Assembly (NCBI RefSeq): GCF_030811655.1
Contig: NZ_JAUSRE010000020.1
Span: forward strand, 43,207 to 107,206
DNA: 64,000 bases
Source: Pseudarthrobacter enclensis
GTDB lineage: Bacteria; Actinomycetota; Actinomycetes; Actinomycetales; Micrococcaceae
Reading direction: 5' to 3'
Under the pieces are notes generated by a model. That model searched no databases, was not told where the DNA came from, and saw only the letters and a program-made list of their open reading frames with translations. This document shows, piece after piece, positions 1 through 8,101 of the stretch (positions are counted from its first letter, which is position 1; every line of letters begins with the position of its first letter). The position numbers and the translations under genes are program-made.

Positions 1-564
1 GCGGCCGCACTGGCCGCCTTGCCCGCTGTCCGGGACCCCGCATGGTCTGTCGGGCCGCACTTTGTCGGGCTCAAAATTGGGCTCGTCCTCCTGGCCATCG
101 TGCTGGTCCTGCGTGTCCGCAGGCGGATCCTGGTGCGGCTCCGGGGCCTGGGGTGGCGCCGGACGGCGATCGCCAGCGGCGCTGCGGCAGTGCTGTTCTA
201 CGCCGTCTGGATCTTCTATCTGAGCGGCACCATGCCGTCCGTGACGGTCGCCTACAACTGGAGTACTGCGTGGCTCGCCCTGGACGGGTTCGAAGCCCTC
301 GCCGCATTGCTGACGGCGGTGTTCCTCTTCAGGGGCAGCATTTATGCGGCGCTTACCGCGGCCGCGTTCTCAACGAGCCTGTGCATCGATGCGCTCTTCG
401 ACGTGACAACCGCTGCCCAGGGGCCGCCGCTGGTAACCGCCATCCTGGAAGCTGCCCTTGTTGAGCTGCCCTTCGCCGCCATTTCCGGGATGCTGGCCAT
501 CAAGCTCCTCACGGCGGGCAGGCCCCAGCAGGATGCACAATCCGCAGAAAGCCGCAGCGCCTGA
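1..564 (+). CDS. Hypothetical integral membrane protein, possibly 5'-truncated by the window edge
   Basis: The frame is open from base 1, so the true start may lie outside the window; a TTG at 19 and an ATG at 42 in another frame are weak alternatives. The product has four to five hydrophobic segments: one near residues 17-31, one at 51-68, one at 85-105 and two toward the C-terminus. A basic RVRRRILVR stretch follows the first. The tail is short and polar. I recognise no family. It is followed after 70 nt by an aldo/keto reductase operon but shares no obvious function with it. Real-gene status rests on codon style and membrane pattern. Confidence 0.55.
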   Translation, partial: AAALAALPAVRDPAWSVGPHFVGLKIGLVLLAIVLVLRVRRRILVRLRGLGWRRTAIASGAAAVLFYAVWIFYLSGTMPSVTVAYNWSTAWLALDGFEALAALLTAVFLFRGSIYAALTAAAFSTSLCIDALFDVTTAAQGPPLVTAILEAALVELPFAAISGMLAIKLLTAGRPQQDAQSAESRSA

Positions 565-635
565 ATCACCGCCGGCCTCGAAGGAGGCACTGGCAAGCCC
601 TCCCATAAACCCCCGTGCCCGCATAGCGTGAAGGC

Positions 636-1523
636 ATGGTTATGGAACTGAAACTCAACAACGGCGTCACCATGCCCGCGCTCGGCCTGGGCGTCTTCCA
701 GAGTCCGCCGGAAGAGACGACGGCGGCCGTCCAGACAGCGCTCGAGGTGGGCTACCGGCATATTGACACCGCCGCCGCGTACGGCAACGAGCGCGAGGTG
801 GGCGAAGGGATCCGCCGCTCCGCCCTGGACCGGTCCGACGTGTTCATCGAAACGAAGGTCTGGGTCAGCGACTACGGCTACGACGAGGCCCTGCACGCGT
901 GGGACAAGGCCGTGGGCAAGCTGGGCGTGGAGCAACTGGACCTGCTCATCCTGCACCAGCCCGCGCCGGACCGGTTCGACAAGACGGTTGCGGCGTACAA
1001 GGCCCTGGAGACCCTGCTCAAGGACGGACGGGTGCGGGCCATCGGCGTCAGCAACTTCATGCCGCACCACCTGCAGCAGCTGCTCGCGGAAACCAGCGTG
1101 GTCCCGGCCGTCAACCAGATCGAACTGCACCCGTATTTCCAGCAGGCGGCTGTCCAGACGATTGATGAAGACCACGGCATCCTCACCCAGGCCTGGTCGC
1201 CGATCGGCGGCATCACCTTCTACCCGGGCTGGGGCGAGAACCGGAAGAACGTCATGCGGGACCCGGCGATTGCCGCCGTCGCGCAGGCCCACGGCAAGAC
1301 GCCCGCCCAGGTGATGCTGCGCTGGCACCTGCAGCAGGGCCGCTCCGCCATCCCCAAGTCCACCAACCCGGGCCGGATCGCGGAGAACTTCGACGTGTTC
1401 GACTTCGAGCTGACTGCGGACGAACTCACCGCCATCGATGCCCTGGACAGCGGCGTCCGCAGCGGCCCGGACCCGGACGTTGCCCGCCCCGAGCGGTTCG
1501 CCATGGTCATCCCGGAAGCCTAA
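636..1523 (+). CDS. Aldo/keto reductase (AKR, 2,5-diketo-gluconate-reductase-like)
   Basis: A cytoplasmic NADPH-dependent carbonyl reductase of 295 aa, the usual length for the (beta/alpha)8 AKR family. The catalytic tetrad is visible: D44 and Y49 in HIDTAAAYGNE, K74 in IETKVW and H107 in LLILHQP. The C-terminal NADPH-binding signature IPKSTNPGRIAEN is present. The start could be 636 or the in-frame ATG at 642. It lies 6 nt before a second AKR and near an SDR, so a three-gene reductase operon is likely. Substrate cannot be inferred. Classification is firm. Confidence 0.92.
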   Translation: MVMELKLNNGVTMPALGLGVFQSPPEETTAAVQTALEVGYRHIDTAAAYGNEREVGEGIRRSALDRSDVFIETKVWVSDYGYDEALHAWDKAVGKLGVEQLDLLILHQPAPDRFDKTVAAYKALETLLKDGRVRAIGVSNFMPHHLQQLLAETSVVPAVNQIELHPYFQQAAVQTIDEDHGILTQAWSPIGGITFYPGWGENRKNVMRDPAIAAVAQAHGKTPAQVMLRWHLQQGRSAIPKSTNPGRIAENFDVFDFELTADELTAIDALDSGVRSGPDPDVARPERFAMVIPEA

Positions 1524-1529
1524 GGAGAA

Positions 1530-2561
1530 ATGATGGAATACCGCCCGCTTGGCCGCACCGGCGTCCAAGTCAGCCCCCTCTGCCTCGGCGCCATGATGTT
1601 CGGCCCCTGGGGCAACGACGACCGCGCCGACGCCACCCGCATCATCCACCGCGCCCTGGACGCCGGCATCAATTTCGTCGACACCGCGGACGTCTACTCC
1701 GCCGGAGTGTCGGAGGAAATCGTCGGCGAGGCGCTTGCCGGGAAGCGCGACGACGTCTTCCTGGCCACCAAGTTCTTCATGCCCATGGACGAAAAGGACC
1801 CCAACCAGAGCGGTGGCTCCCGCCGCTGGATCATCCGCGAGGTGGAGAACTCGCTCCGCCGGCTGAACACCGATTACATCGACCTCTACCAGGTGCACCG
1901 CCCCAGCCCGGACACCGACGTGGAGGAAACGCTTGGCGCGCTTACCGACCTGGTCCGCCAGGGCAAGGTCCGCTACATCGGATCCTCGTCCTACTCCGGT
2001 TCGCAGATCGTGGAGGCGCAGTGGGCATCCCGCGAGCGCAACCTCGAGCGGTTCGTCACCGAGCAGCCGCCGTACTCCATCCTGACCCGCGGCATCGAGG
2101 AGGACGTCCTGCCCACGGTCCAGCGGCACGGCATGGGGACGCTGACCTACAGCCCGCTGGCCGGCGGCTGGCTCTCCGGGCGGTGGCGGAAGGATTCTGC
2201 CTCCCGGCCCACCTCGAGTGCCCGGCCCAGCGCCCGGTTCGACATGAGCCAGCCGGCCAACCAGCGCAAGCTGGACATCGTGGAGGAGCTGGCGCAGGTG
2301 GCCGAATGGGCCGGCGTCACTCTCATCGAGATGGCCATCGCGTTCGTCATCAACCACCCCGGCGTTACCTCGGCCATCGTGGGTCCGCGCACCATGGAGC
2401 AGCTGGAGTCCTACCTCCCGGCCGCGGACACCGTCCTGGCCCCCGAGGTGCTGGACCGCATCGACCAGCTGGTGGCCCCCGGCGTCACGGTCAACCCGGA
2501 CGACAACAGCTACGGCGCCCACGAACTCACGGAACACGCACGACGGCGGCAGCGGGCTTAG
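1530..2561 (+). CDS. Aldo/keto reductase (YajO/Kv-beta-like subgroup)
   Basis: A second AKR, 343 aa, from a different subgroup to its upstream neighbour, so not a recent tandem duplication. Tetrad residues D51 and Y56 (VDTADVYSAG), K81 (ATKFF) and H123 (YQVHRP) are present. A long loop with SRRWIIREVENSLRRL follows the lysine, as in the potassium-channel-beta-like clade. AAGGAG lies just before the ATG; a second ATG follows directly at 1533. It is probably co-transcribed with the genes on both sides. The true substrate is unknown. Confidence 0.92.
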   Translation: MMEYRPLGRTGVQVSPLCLGAMMFGPWGNDDRADATRIIHRALDAGINFVDTADVYSAGVSEEIVGEALAGKRDDVFLATKFFMPMDEKDPNQSGGSRRWIIREVENSLRRLNTDYIDLYQVHRPSPDTDVEETLGALTDLVRQGKVRYIGSSSYSGSQIVEAQWASRERNLERFVTEQPPYSILTRGIEEDVLPTVQRHGMGTLTYSPLAGGWLSGRWRKDSASRPTSSARPSARFDMSQPANQRKLDIVEELAQVAEWAGVTLIEMAIAFVINHPGVTSAIVGPRTMEQLESYLPAADTVLAPEVLDRIDQLVAPGVTVNPDDNSYGAHELTEHARRRQRA

Positions 2562-2608
2562 GCGCCCGCCGTCGCCTTGCTACCCACTCCCCTATGAAAG
2601 GAAAACCC

Positions 2609-3439
2609 ATGGCAACGTGGCTCATCACAGGCTGCTCCACCGGACTTGGCCGCGCACTCGCTGAAGCCGTGCTCGCGTCCGGGCACAACGCCGTCGTCAC
2701 CGCCCGGAAGGTGGAGACCGTCCAGGACATTACCGCCGGTTTCCCGGACACAGCCCTGCCACTACCCCTGGACGTGACGGACAAGGCGCAGATCAGCGCG
2801 GCCGTGAAGCAGGCGGAAGAGAAGTTCGGCAGCATCGACGTGCTGGTGAACAACGCCGGCTACGGCTACCGGGCCGCCGTGGAGGAAGCGGACGACGCCG
2901 ACATCCGCCGCCTCTTCGACACCAACTTCTTCGGCGCGGTGGACATGATCAAGGCCGTGTTGCCCGGCATGCGCACCAACAAGGAAGGGTCCATCCTGAA
3001 CATCTCGTCCATCGGTGCGCGGATCACCCCGGCCGGTTCCGGCTACTACGCGGCCACCAAGGCGGCGCTGGAGGGCATGTCCGGTTCGCTGCGCAACGAG
3101 CTGAAGCCGCTGGGCATCAACGTGACCGCCATCGAACCGGGCGGCTTCCGCACCGACTTCGCCGGCCGCTCGCTCACGCAGTCGGCCACCGCCATCGGGG
3201 ACTACGCGGATACCGCCGGCAAGCGCCGCAAGGAACACGACACCGCGCACGGCAACCAGCCCGGTGACCCGGACAAGGCAGCCAGGGCGATCATCGCCGT
3301 CGTCGAATCCCCCAACCCGCCGGCCCTGCTGGTCCTGGGGACCGATGCGTTCGGTGCCTTCGGCAAGGTGGCGGACGCGCAGCGCGCCGAGCTGGAGCAG
3401 TGGCAGGAGCTCAGCACGGGCACCGACATCACCGACTGA
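2609..3439 (+). CDS. Short-chain dehydrogenase/reductase (classical SDR)
   Basis: A 276-aa NAD(P)-dependent oxidoreductase. The cofactor motif TGCSTGLG is at residues 7-14, NNAG at 81-84, the catalytic Ser in NISSIGA near 133, and the YxxxK pair at Y147/K151. The ATG at 2609 is preceded by AAAGGAAA at good spacing and begins right at the Rossmann strand; the reading frame is open much further upstream but there it only overlaps the AKR gene. It closes the reductase operon. A dyad repeat follows 11 nt after the stop. Confidence 0.92.
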   Translation: MATWLITGCSTGLGRALAEAVLASGHNAVVTARKVETVQDITAGFPDTALPLPLDVTDKAQISAAVKQAEEKFGSIDVLVNNAGYGYRAAVEEADDADIRRLFDTNFFGAVDMIKAVLPGMRTNKEGSILNISSIGARITPAGSGYYAATKAALEGMSGSLRNELKPLGINVTAIEPGGFRTDFAGRSLTQSATAIGDYADTAGKRRKEHDTAHGNQPGDPDKAARAIIAVVESPNPPALLVLGTDAFGAFGKVADAQRAELEQWQELSTGTDITD

Positions 3440-3450
3440 CACCGTCCGGC

Positions 3451-3548
3451 GACGCGCAAGTGCATTTTCGCGGCGCACATTCCATATCGCAGCCCAAATT
3501 TGCGCAGCGGTATGGAGGATGCGCGTCGGGAGTGAATATGCGCGTCGC
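3451..3548. repeat. Intergenic dyad repeat, family A, copy 1
   Basis: Bounded by GACGCGCA at 3451 and TGCGCGTC at 3519, a perfect 8-bp inverted repeat. A nested dyad CCATATCGC/GCGGTATGG (one G-T pair) lies inside, and TGCGCGTCGC follows at the right. Much of it matches the copy at 4157-4254. It sits just after the SDR stop, so it may act as a terminator or RNA-stabilising hairpin, or be a REP-like mobile repeat. Confidence 0.7.
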
Positions 3549-3673
3549 CAGCCGGATCCAGGGGGACCTCGGACTCAAGGAACCAAAATTGCGTAGCCAA
3601 TACCCATGACATGGCGGCCGCCTGGTGCGAGAGTGGATTCCTAACGTTCCATCACGTCGCTGGAGGAACCAGC

Positions 3674-4108
3674 ATGGCAGCAAAACGGCGCCGCTCGGGA
3701 GGCAAGGGCGGCGGCACTATGGGGTGTGCCCCCTTCCTCGTCCTCATCGTCATCGCCCTCATCATCCAATACTGGTGGGTCCTGCTTATTGCCTTGGGCG
3801 CGGTTGCCATGACCGTGGCGCTCGTCCGCTCCACGAAAGCCCCGGCACGTCCAGCCAGAGTTCCCCTGCCACGGCCGCAACCCGCTGTGGCCCCGCCCCG
3901 CCCCGTCCTCGGCGGTGACGACCTGACGGCCCACGTGCGCGCGGCCAAACGGGCGGGCCGGGTACGTGACATGCAGGAGTGGGACTACGAGTGGATCCGG
4001 CTGAGCCACCCCGGAAAGAGCCTGCACGAAGTCAACAGCATCGCGAACACCCATTTCGCCCGGGGCCGCTCCATCGGTATCAACTCCGGGGACCCGTCGC
4101 TGGGCTGA
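3674..4108 (+). CDS. Hypothetical single-pass membrane protein with a conserved-looking C-terminal domain
   Basis: A 144-aa product if started at the ATG with TGGAGGAAC just upstream; the frame is open to 3611 but that start has no ribosome site. A basic, glycine-rich N-terminus (AAKRRRSGGKGGG) leads into one long hydrophobic stretch at about residues 20-50. A proline-rich linker with PRPQPAVAPPRP follows, then a charged C-terminal domain (HVRAAKRAGRVRDMQEWDYEWIRL). I recognise no family. It is flanked on both sides by copies of the same dyad repeat, so gene plus repeats may have moved or duplicated together. Confidence 0.7.
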   Translation: MAAKRRRSGGKGGGTMGCAPFLVLIVIALIIQYWWVLLIALGAVAMTVALVRSTKAPARPARVPLPRPQPAVAPPRPVLGGDDLTAHVRAAKRAGRVRDMQEWDYEWIRLSHPGKSLHEVNSIANTHFARGRSIGINSGDPSLG

Positions 4109-4156
4109 ATTCCCGGTTGCCGGCCGGCGATGGTGGCCGCGCAGCCACGGCTTAGC

Positions 4157-4254
4157 GACGCGCCAATGCATTTCCGGGGCGCACATTCCACAGCGAAGCC
4201 GACATTTGCGCAGCACAGCGGAGGATGCGCGTCGAAAATGATTAGGCGCATCGC
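4157..4254. repeat. Intergenic dyad repeat, family A, copy 2
   Basis: A diverged copy of the 3451-3548 element. GACGCGC at 4157 pairs with GCGCGTC at 4227, and the shared core words GGCGCACATTCCA, TTTGCGCAGC and GGAGGATGCGCGTCG occur in the same order and spacing. It lies between the convergent ends of the small membrane protein and the ars operon. Differences between the copies lie mainly inside the inner stem. Confidence 0.7.
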
Positions 4255-4285
4255 AAGCCGACCACGCCAGTCCCGCCGTGCCCCG

Positions 4286-5653
4286 CTACGGGTTCGCAGC
4301 CCCTCCGGTGCGGCCGTGCTCGAGTCCGGTGGGGAACCCGATGGTCACGGAAACCGGCGCCGGGGCGGAGCAGCAGGCCTCTACGGCAGCGTCACCGGCG
4401 TCCCCGGGAATGCTCGTGGAGCACACCCCTGTTTCCGGCAGTTCGAGTTCGACGGCGTCCGCGGCTTCGGTGTCGCCGGCCAGGGCGGCGGCGATGGAGC
4501 GGACCTGCTCGTACCCGGTGGCCATGAGGAACGTGGGCGCGCGGCCGTAGGACTTCATGCCCGCCAGGTAGAAGTCCTTCTCCGGCTGCTCGAGGATCCG
4601 TGCGCCGTGGGCCGGGACGGTGCCGCAGCTGTGGAAGTCCGGATCGATCAGCGGGCCCAACGCCTTGGGGGCGTCCACTGCGGGGTCCAGGTCCAGCCGC
4701 AGCTCCGACAGCATGGCCAGGTCCGGCCGGAATCCGGTGGCGGGAATGAGGCGGTCCACCGATACGGACCGGCCGTCCGCGGCGTGCACGGTGACGGAGT
4801 CGCCATGGGTTTCGAGGGAAGCAGTGTGGAAGTTGGTCAGGAGCTGGACTGCCCCGGTGTCGACAGCGGTGCGGAGCCGGGCTCCGAGCTGGCCGCGGGC
4901 GGGCAGCTGGTCGGCGTCGCCCCCGCCATAGGCCCGGGCGGGGGTGGCGGCGCGGATTGCCCACAGGACCTCGGTGCCGGGGTTGGCGCGGGCCACCCGG
5001 GCCAGGTCAAGGACCATGTTGGCGGCCGAGTGTCCGGAACCGATGACCAGGGTGCGGCGGCCGGCGAAACCACCGGCGGAAACGTCCGGCAGCGGACCGG
5101 TGACCAGCCCGGCAGCCCGGGCCTCAGACTCCCCCGGAACCGCCAGACCGGATGATCCCAGCGGCGCCGGCGTGCTCCACGTTCCGGAGGTATCGATGAC
5201 GGCGCGGGCCAGCACCTCGGTGACCTCGCCGCCGTCGTGCCCTATGCGCAGGAGGAACGGCATCTGGTCGCGGCCCTGGCTGCGGCCCTTGTCCATGCCC
5301 TGCCGGGTGACGGCGAGAACCCGTGACCCGGTCCTGATCCGGTCCTTGAGTTCGGGGGTGGCGGCCAGCGGTTCCAGGTACTCGGAGACGATCTGGGAGC
5401 CGTATGGCAGTGCGGTGGGCCGGGGCGCTTCCCAGCCGTTGCGCTCCAGCAGCCGCACCGAGGCGGGGTCCAGGTTGTATTTCCAGGTGGAGAACACGCG
5501 GACGTGCCCCCATTGCCGGATGGCAGCCCCAACGGCCGGGCCGGCCTCGAGGACTAGCGGTTCCAGCCCGCGTTCCAGCAGGTGCGCGGCCGCGGCGAGG
5601 CCCACGGGTCCGGCGCCGATCACGGCAACCGGCAGGGACTCCTTGGATGTCAT
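4286..5653 (-). CDS. arsO: FAD/NAD(P)-binding oxidoreductase of the arsenic operon (ArsO-like flavin monooxygenase family)
   Basis: A 455-aa two-dinucleotide-fold flavoprotein. The FAD motif VIGAGPVGLAAA is near residues 11-22, a second Rossmann motif VIGSGHSAANM lies mid-protein, and IPATGFRPDLAML is the usual late ATG/FAD motif. It is last in arsR-aqpS-arsC-arsO, starting 12 nt after arsC. ArsO-type flavin monooxygenases occur in actinobacterial ars operons such as the Streptomyces arsRBOCT cluster; their reaction is not well established. Symbol is given by context and family. Cytoplasmic. Confidence 0.85.
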   Translation of the reverse strand: MTSKESLPVAVIGAGPVGLAAAAHLLERGLEPLVLEAGPAVGAAIRQWGHVRVFSTWKYNLDPASVRLLERNGWEAPRPTALPYGSQIVSEYLEPLAATPELKDRIRTGSRVLAVTRQGMDKGRSQGRDQMPFLLRIGHDGGEVTEVLARAVIDTSGTWSTPAPLGSSGLAVPGESEARAAGLVTGPLPDVSAGGFAGRRTLVIGSGHSAANMVLDLARVARANPGTEVLWAIRAATPARAYGGGDADQLPARGQLGARLRTAVDTGAVQLLTNFHTASLETHGDSVTVHAADGRSVSVDRLIPATGFRPDLAMLSELRLDLDPAVDAPKALGPLIDPDFHSCGTVPAHGARILEQPEKDFYLAGMKSYGRAPTFLMATGYEQVRSIAAALAGDTEAADAVELELPETGVCSTSIPGDAGDAAVEACCSAPAPVSVTIGFPTGLEHGRTGGAANP

Positions 5654-5665
5654 GGTGTCCGCCTT

Positions 5666-6076
5666 TCAGCTCTCGACGGGGACAAGGGAGGCGATGAGGG
5701 CTTCGACGCGGGCCTTGATCTGGTCGCGGATGGGCCGGACCGACTCCACACCCTTGCCGGCCGGGTCTTCCAGGACCCAGTCCTCATAGCGCTTGCCCGG
5801 GAAGTACGGGCATTCGTCGCCGCAGCCCATGGTGATCACCACGTCCGAGTCCTTGACGGCCTCGGTGGTGAGGATCTTGGGGATCTCCGCGGACATGTCG
5901 ATGCCCACCTCGGCCATGGCCTCGACGGCGGCGGGGTTGACCTTGTCCGCCGGCTGCGAGCCCGCGGAGCGGACCTCGATGGCGCCCTTCGAAAGGCTGG
6001 TGAGGAACGCGGCGGCCATCTGGGAGCGGCCGGCATTGTGGACGCAGACGAACAGGACGGAGGGCTTCTGGCTCAT
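5666..6076 (-). CDS. arsC: Arsenate reductase, low-molecular-weight phosphatase family
   Basis: A 136-aa cytoplasmic enzyme reducing As(V) to As(III). The P-loop CX5R is C11-VHNAG-R17, followed by SQ. The acidic loop EDPAGKG near 103-109 supplies the general acid. Two further cysteines, C85 and C89 in MGCGDECPYFPG, suit the thiol relay of the thioredoxin- or mycothiol-linked classes; which donor is used cannot be read here. The start overlaps aqpS by 4 nt. It feeds arsenite to the AqpS channel encoded just upstream. Confidence 0.94.
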   Translation of the reverse strand: MSQKPSVLFVCVHNAGRSQMAAAFLTSLSKGAIEVRSAGSQPADKVNPAAVEAMAEVGIDMSAEIPKILTTEAVKDSDVVITMGCGDECPYFPGKRYEDWVLEDPAGKGVESVRPIRDQIKARVEALIASLVPVES

Positions 6077-6774
6077 GAGAGCACCTTTCGGTCAGACGGG
6101 ACGACGGCGGGAGTTGCGAGGGTTGGGTAAAGGAACCGGACCAGGAGGTACCCGGCGGCGCCGCCAAGCAGCTGCGCCAGGATGAAGGCAGGGGCCGACG
6201 GCGGTGCGATGCCGGCAAAGGTGTCCGTGACCGTCCGGGCGATAGTCACCGCGGGGTTGGCAAAACTCGTGGAGCTGGTGAACCAGTATGCGGCCGTGAT
6301 GTAGCCGCCCACCGCGAACGCCACCCGATCAGCGCGGCCCGAGCGGACGGTGCCGAAGATGACCACCAGCAGCCCCACGGTGGCGATGACCTCAGCCAGC
6401 CACAGCGCGGGACCACTGCGTTGGTGGGTGGAGAACGTGACGGCGTCCAGCCCGAACATCAGGTTCGCCGCGACGGTACCGGCCAACCCGCCCAGGACCT
6501 GTGCGGCGATGAGGGCCCCGGCGGTGGTGGTATCGATCATCCCCAGCGCCCTTTCCACCAGGGTCACCACGGGATTAAATGACGCAGAGACTGGCTGCAG
6601 GGCCACAATCAGCGCCACCAGCGCCGCACCCGTGGCGAGGCTGTTCTGCAAAAGCTGCAGCCCGGCGTCGTCCGGTGACAGCCGTGAGGCCATGACGCCG
6701 GAGCCCACCACGGCCATGACCAGGAACGCGGTGCCGGTGAATTCGGCGGCGGCGCGGCGGCCCGGCACTCTCAC
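6073..6774 (-). CDS. aqpS: Aquaglyceroporin-type arsenite channel (AqpS-like MIP family)
   Basis: A 233-aa six-helix MIP channel in the place where arsB or acr3 normally sits. The two pore motifs are NPV at 67-69 and NPA at 173-175. The usual Arg directly after the second NPA is replaced (NPAVT, first Arg at 180), so the selectivity filter is altered. In Sinorhizobium meliloti AqpS exports arsenite formed by ArsC down its gradient; the same role is inferred here from the arsR-aqpS-arsC order. Overlaps both neighbours by 4 nt, so translation is probably coupled. Confidence 0.9.
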   Translation of the reverse strand: MRVPGRRAAAEFTGTAFLVMAVVGSGVMASRLSPDDAGLQLLQNSLATGAALVALIVALQPVSASFNPVVTLVERALGMIDTTTAGALIAAQVLGGLAGTVAANLMFGLDAVTFSTHQRSGPALWLAEVIATVGLLVVIFGTVRSGRADRVAFAVGGYITAAYWFTSSTSFANPAVTIARTVTDTFAGIAPPSAPAFILAQLLGGAAGYLLVRFLYPTLATPAVVPSDRKVLS

Positions 6775-7121
6775 TGGGCCTGCCCGCCGATCAGTGCGGC
6801 CAGGTTCTGCAGCGCCCCGGTCCGGGCGCGGTAGTAGACCCAGACGCCGCGCTTCTCCCGGTCCAGCAGCCCGGCCTCGTGGAGGACCTTCAGATGGTGG
6901 CTGATGGTGGGCTGGGACAGCTCGAACGCATCGTTAAGGTCGCAGACGCAGGCTTCACCGCCCTCATGCGAGGCCACCATGGACATCAGCCGCAGCCGGA
7001 CCGGATCGGCCAGGGCCTTGAGCAGCGGGGCAATGCCTTCCGCCTCCGATTCGGACAGGGGTTCCCGGGCCAGCGGCGGGCAGCAGGCCACAGCTTCAAC
7101 CGGGGTCAGCTCCAAAGACAT
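6771..7121 (-). CDS. arsR: ArsR/SmtB-family arsenic-responsive repressor
   Basis: A 116-aa winged-helix repressor. Metalloid-binding thiols are C58 and C60 in GEACVCDL, the classic CxC of arsenic sensors, with an extra C13-C14 pair near the N-terminus. The recognition helix is LSQPTISHHLKVL (69-81). The start at 7121 is chosen because the frame above it runs through the operator-promoter; no good ribosome site precedes it, so a very short leader is likely. First gene of the ars operon and probably autoregulated through 7112-7159. Confidence 0.93.
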   Translation of the reverse strand: MSLELTPVEAVACCPPLAREPLSESEAEGIAPLLKALADPVRLRLMSMVASHEGGEACVCDLNDAFELSQPTISHHLKVLHEAGLLDREKRGVWVYYRARTGALQNLAALIGGQAQ

Positions 7122-7162
7122 AGACACACGTAAATATTTACACCTATCTATGTCTTTGGCAA
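7112..7162 (-). promoter_or_regulatory. ars promoter with nested dyad operator
   Basis: A perfect 13-bp inverted repeat (arms 7112-7124 and 7147-7159, arm CCAAAGACATAGA) encloses a perfect 12-bp palindrome GTAAATATTTAC (7130-7141). Both share the dyad centre at 7135.5. On the minus strand a promoter TTGCCA (7162-7157), 16-bp spacer and TAAATA (7140-7135) overlaps it, and the left arm covers the arsR start codon. This is the layout expected of an ArsR operator. Confidence 0.8.
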
Positions 7163-7263
7163 TCCACAGATATTCCGCAGTCAACCCCGTTTCTTGCAGC
7201 CGCCCATGGGAGGACAAATAGGATGGCCCCTACAGCTATTGGCCGGCAGATGAAGGGCACCCC

Positions 7264-8037
7264 ATGATCGAGATCCTGACCCCCGCTGAAGTGGACCTCG
7301 CGCGGGAAACCGGTGCCCTGGTGGCCGACATCCTGCAGGCGATGAAGAGCCGCGCCACCGTGGGGACCAACCTCCTGGACATCGACCAGTGGACCAAGGA
7401 GATGATCACCGAGGCGGGGGCTGAATCCTGCTACGTGGACTACGCGCCGTCGTTCGGCCGCGGCCCTTTCGGCCACTACATCTGCACGGGCGTCAACGAT
7501 GCCGTGCTGCACGGACTGCCCCACAACTACGAACTGGCCGACGGCGACCTGCTGACCCTGGACCTCGCCGTCGTCAGGAACGGGGTAGCCGCGGACGCAG
7601 CCATCAGCTTCCTCGTGGGGGAATCACGGCCGGCGGAGAGCGTGGCGATGATCGAAACCACCGAACGGGCCCTCGCCGCAGGGATCGCCGCCGCCGGTCC
7701 GAATGCCAAGATCGGGGACATCTCCTACGCCATCGGCCGCGTCCTCACCGATGCGGGCTACCCCATCAACACGCAGTTCGGCGGCCACGGCATCGGCTCC
7801 ACCATGCACCAGGACCCGCACGTGCCCAACATGGGACGCCCCGGGCGGGGTTTCAAGCTCCGCCCCGGCCTGCTGCTGGCGTTGGAGCCCTGGATCATGA
7901 AGGACACGGCAGAACTGGTGACCGACGACGACGGCTGGACGCTGAGGAGCGCCACGGGCTGCAGGACGGCGCACACGGAGCACACCATCGCCATTACGGA
8001 GAACGGCGCCGAGATCCTGACCCTGCCCTCGCGGTAA
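7264..8037 (+). CDS. map: Methionine aminopeptidase, type I
   Basis: Removes the initiator Met from nascent proteins. 257 aa in the pita-bread fold. The dinuclear metal ligands are all present: D100 in TLDLAV, D111 in AADAAIS, H175 in GGHGIGS, E208 in ALEPW and E239 in TEHTI; H83 is the usual catalytic His. No N-terminal extension. It stands alone between the ars and chr operons. Actinobacteria often have more than one map gene, so this may be a paralogue. Confidence 0.95.
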   Translation: MIEILTPAEVDLARETGALVADILQAMKSRATVGTNLLDIDQWTKEMITEAGAESCYVDYAPSFGRGPFGHYICTGVNDAVLHGLPHNYELADGDLLTLDLAVVRNGVAADAAISFLVGESRPAESVAMIETTERALAAGIAAAGPNAKIGDISYAIGRVLTDAGYPINTQFGGHGIGSTMHQDPHVPNMGRPGRGFKLRPGLLLALEPWIMKDTAELVTDDDGWTLRSATGCRTAHTEHTIAITENGAEILTLPSR

Positions 8038-8101
8038 CGACCGGCGCTCACAGATCGGTGAGTCCGATCCCCTGGCCGTCAAGGGTCGTAAGGAGGAGCC
8101 C

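Noticed and set aside
342..2537. A 731-codon open frame on the minus strand across the aldo/keto reductases
   Set aside because: It is antisense to two genes with intact catalytic tetrads, is low-complexity (Gly, Arg, Val and His rich) and has no domain. High-GC third-position bias creates such shadows.
3429..4251. Two minus-strand frames sharing a pattern DAHPPxxCANxG and ECAPRKC
   Set aside because: They translate the two copies of the dyad repeat. The similarity reflects the DNA repeat, and differences do not favour synonymous sites. No ribosome sites.
7150..7221. A 23-codon plus-strand peptide starting MSLAIHRY opposite arsR
   Set aside because: Its start arises from the palindromic operator arm that mirrors the arsR start. 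No ribosome site or composition support.
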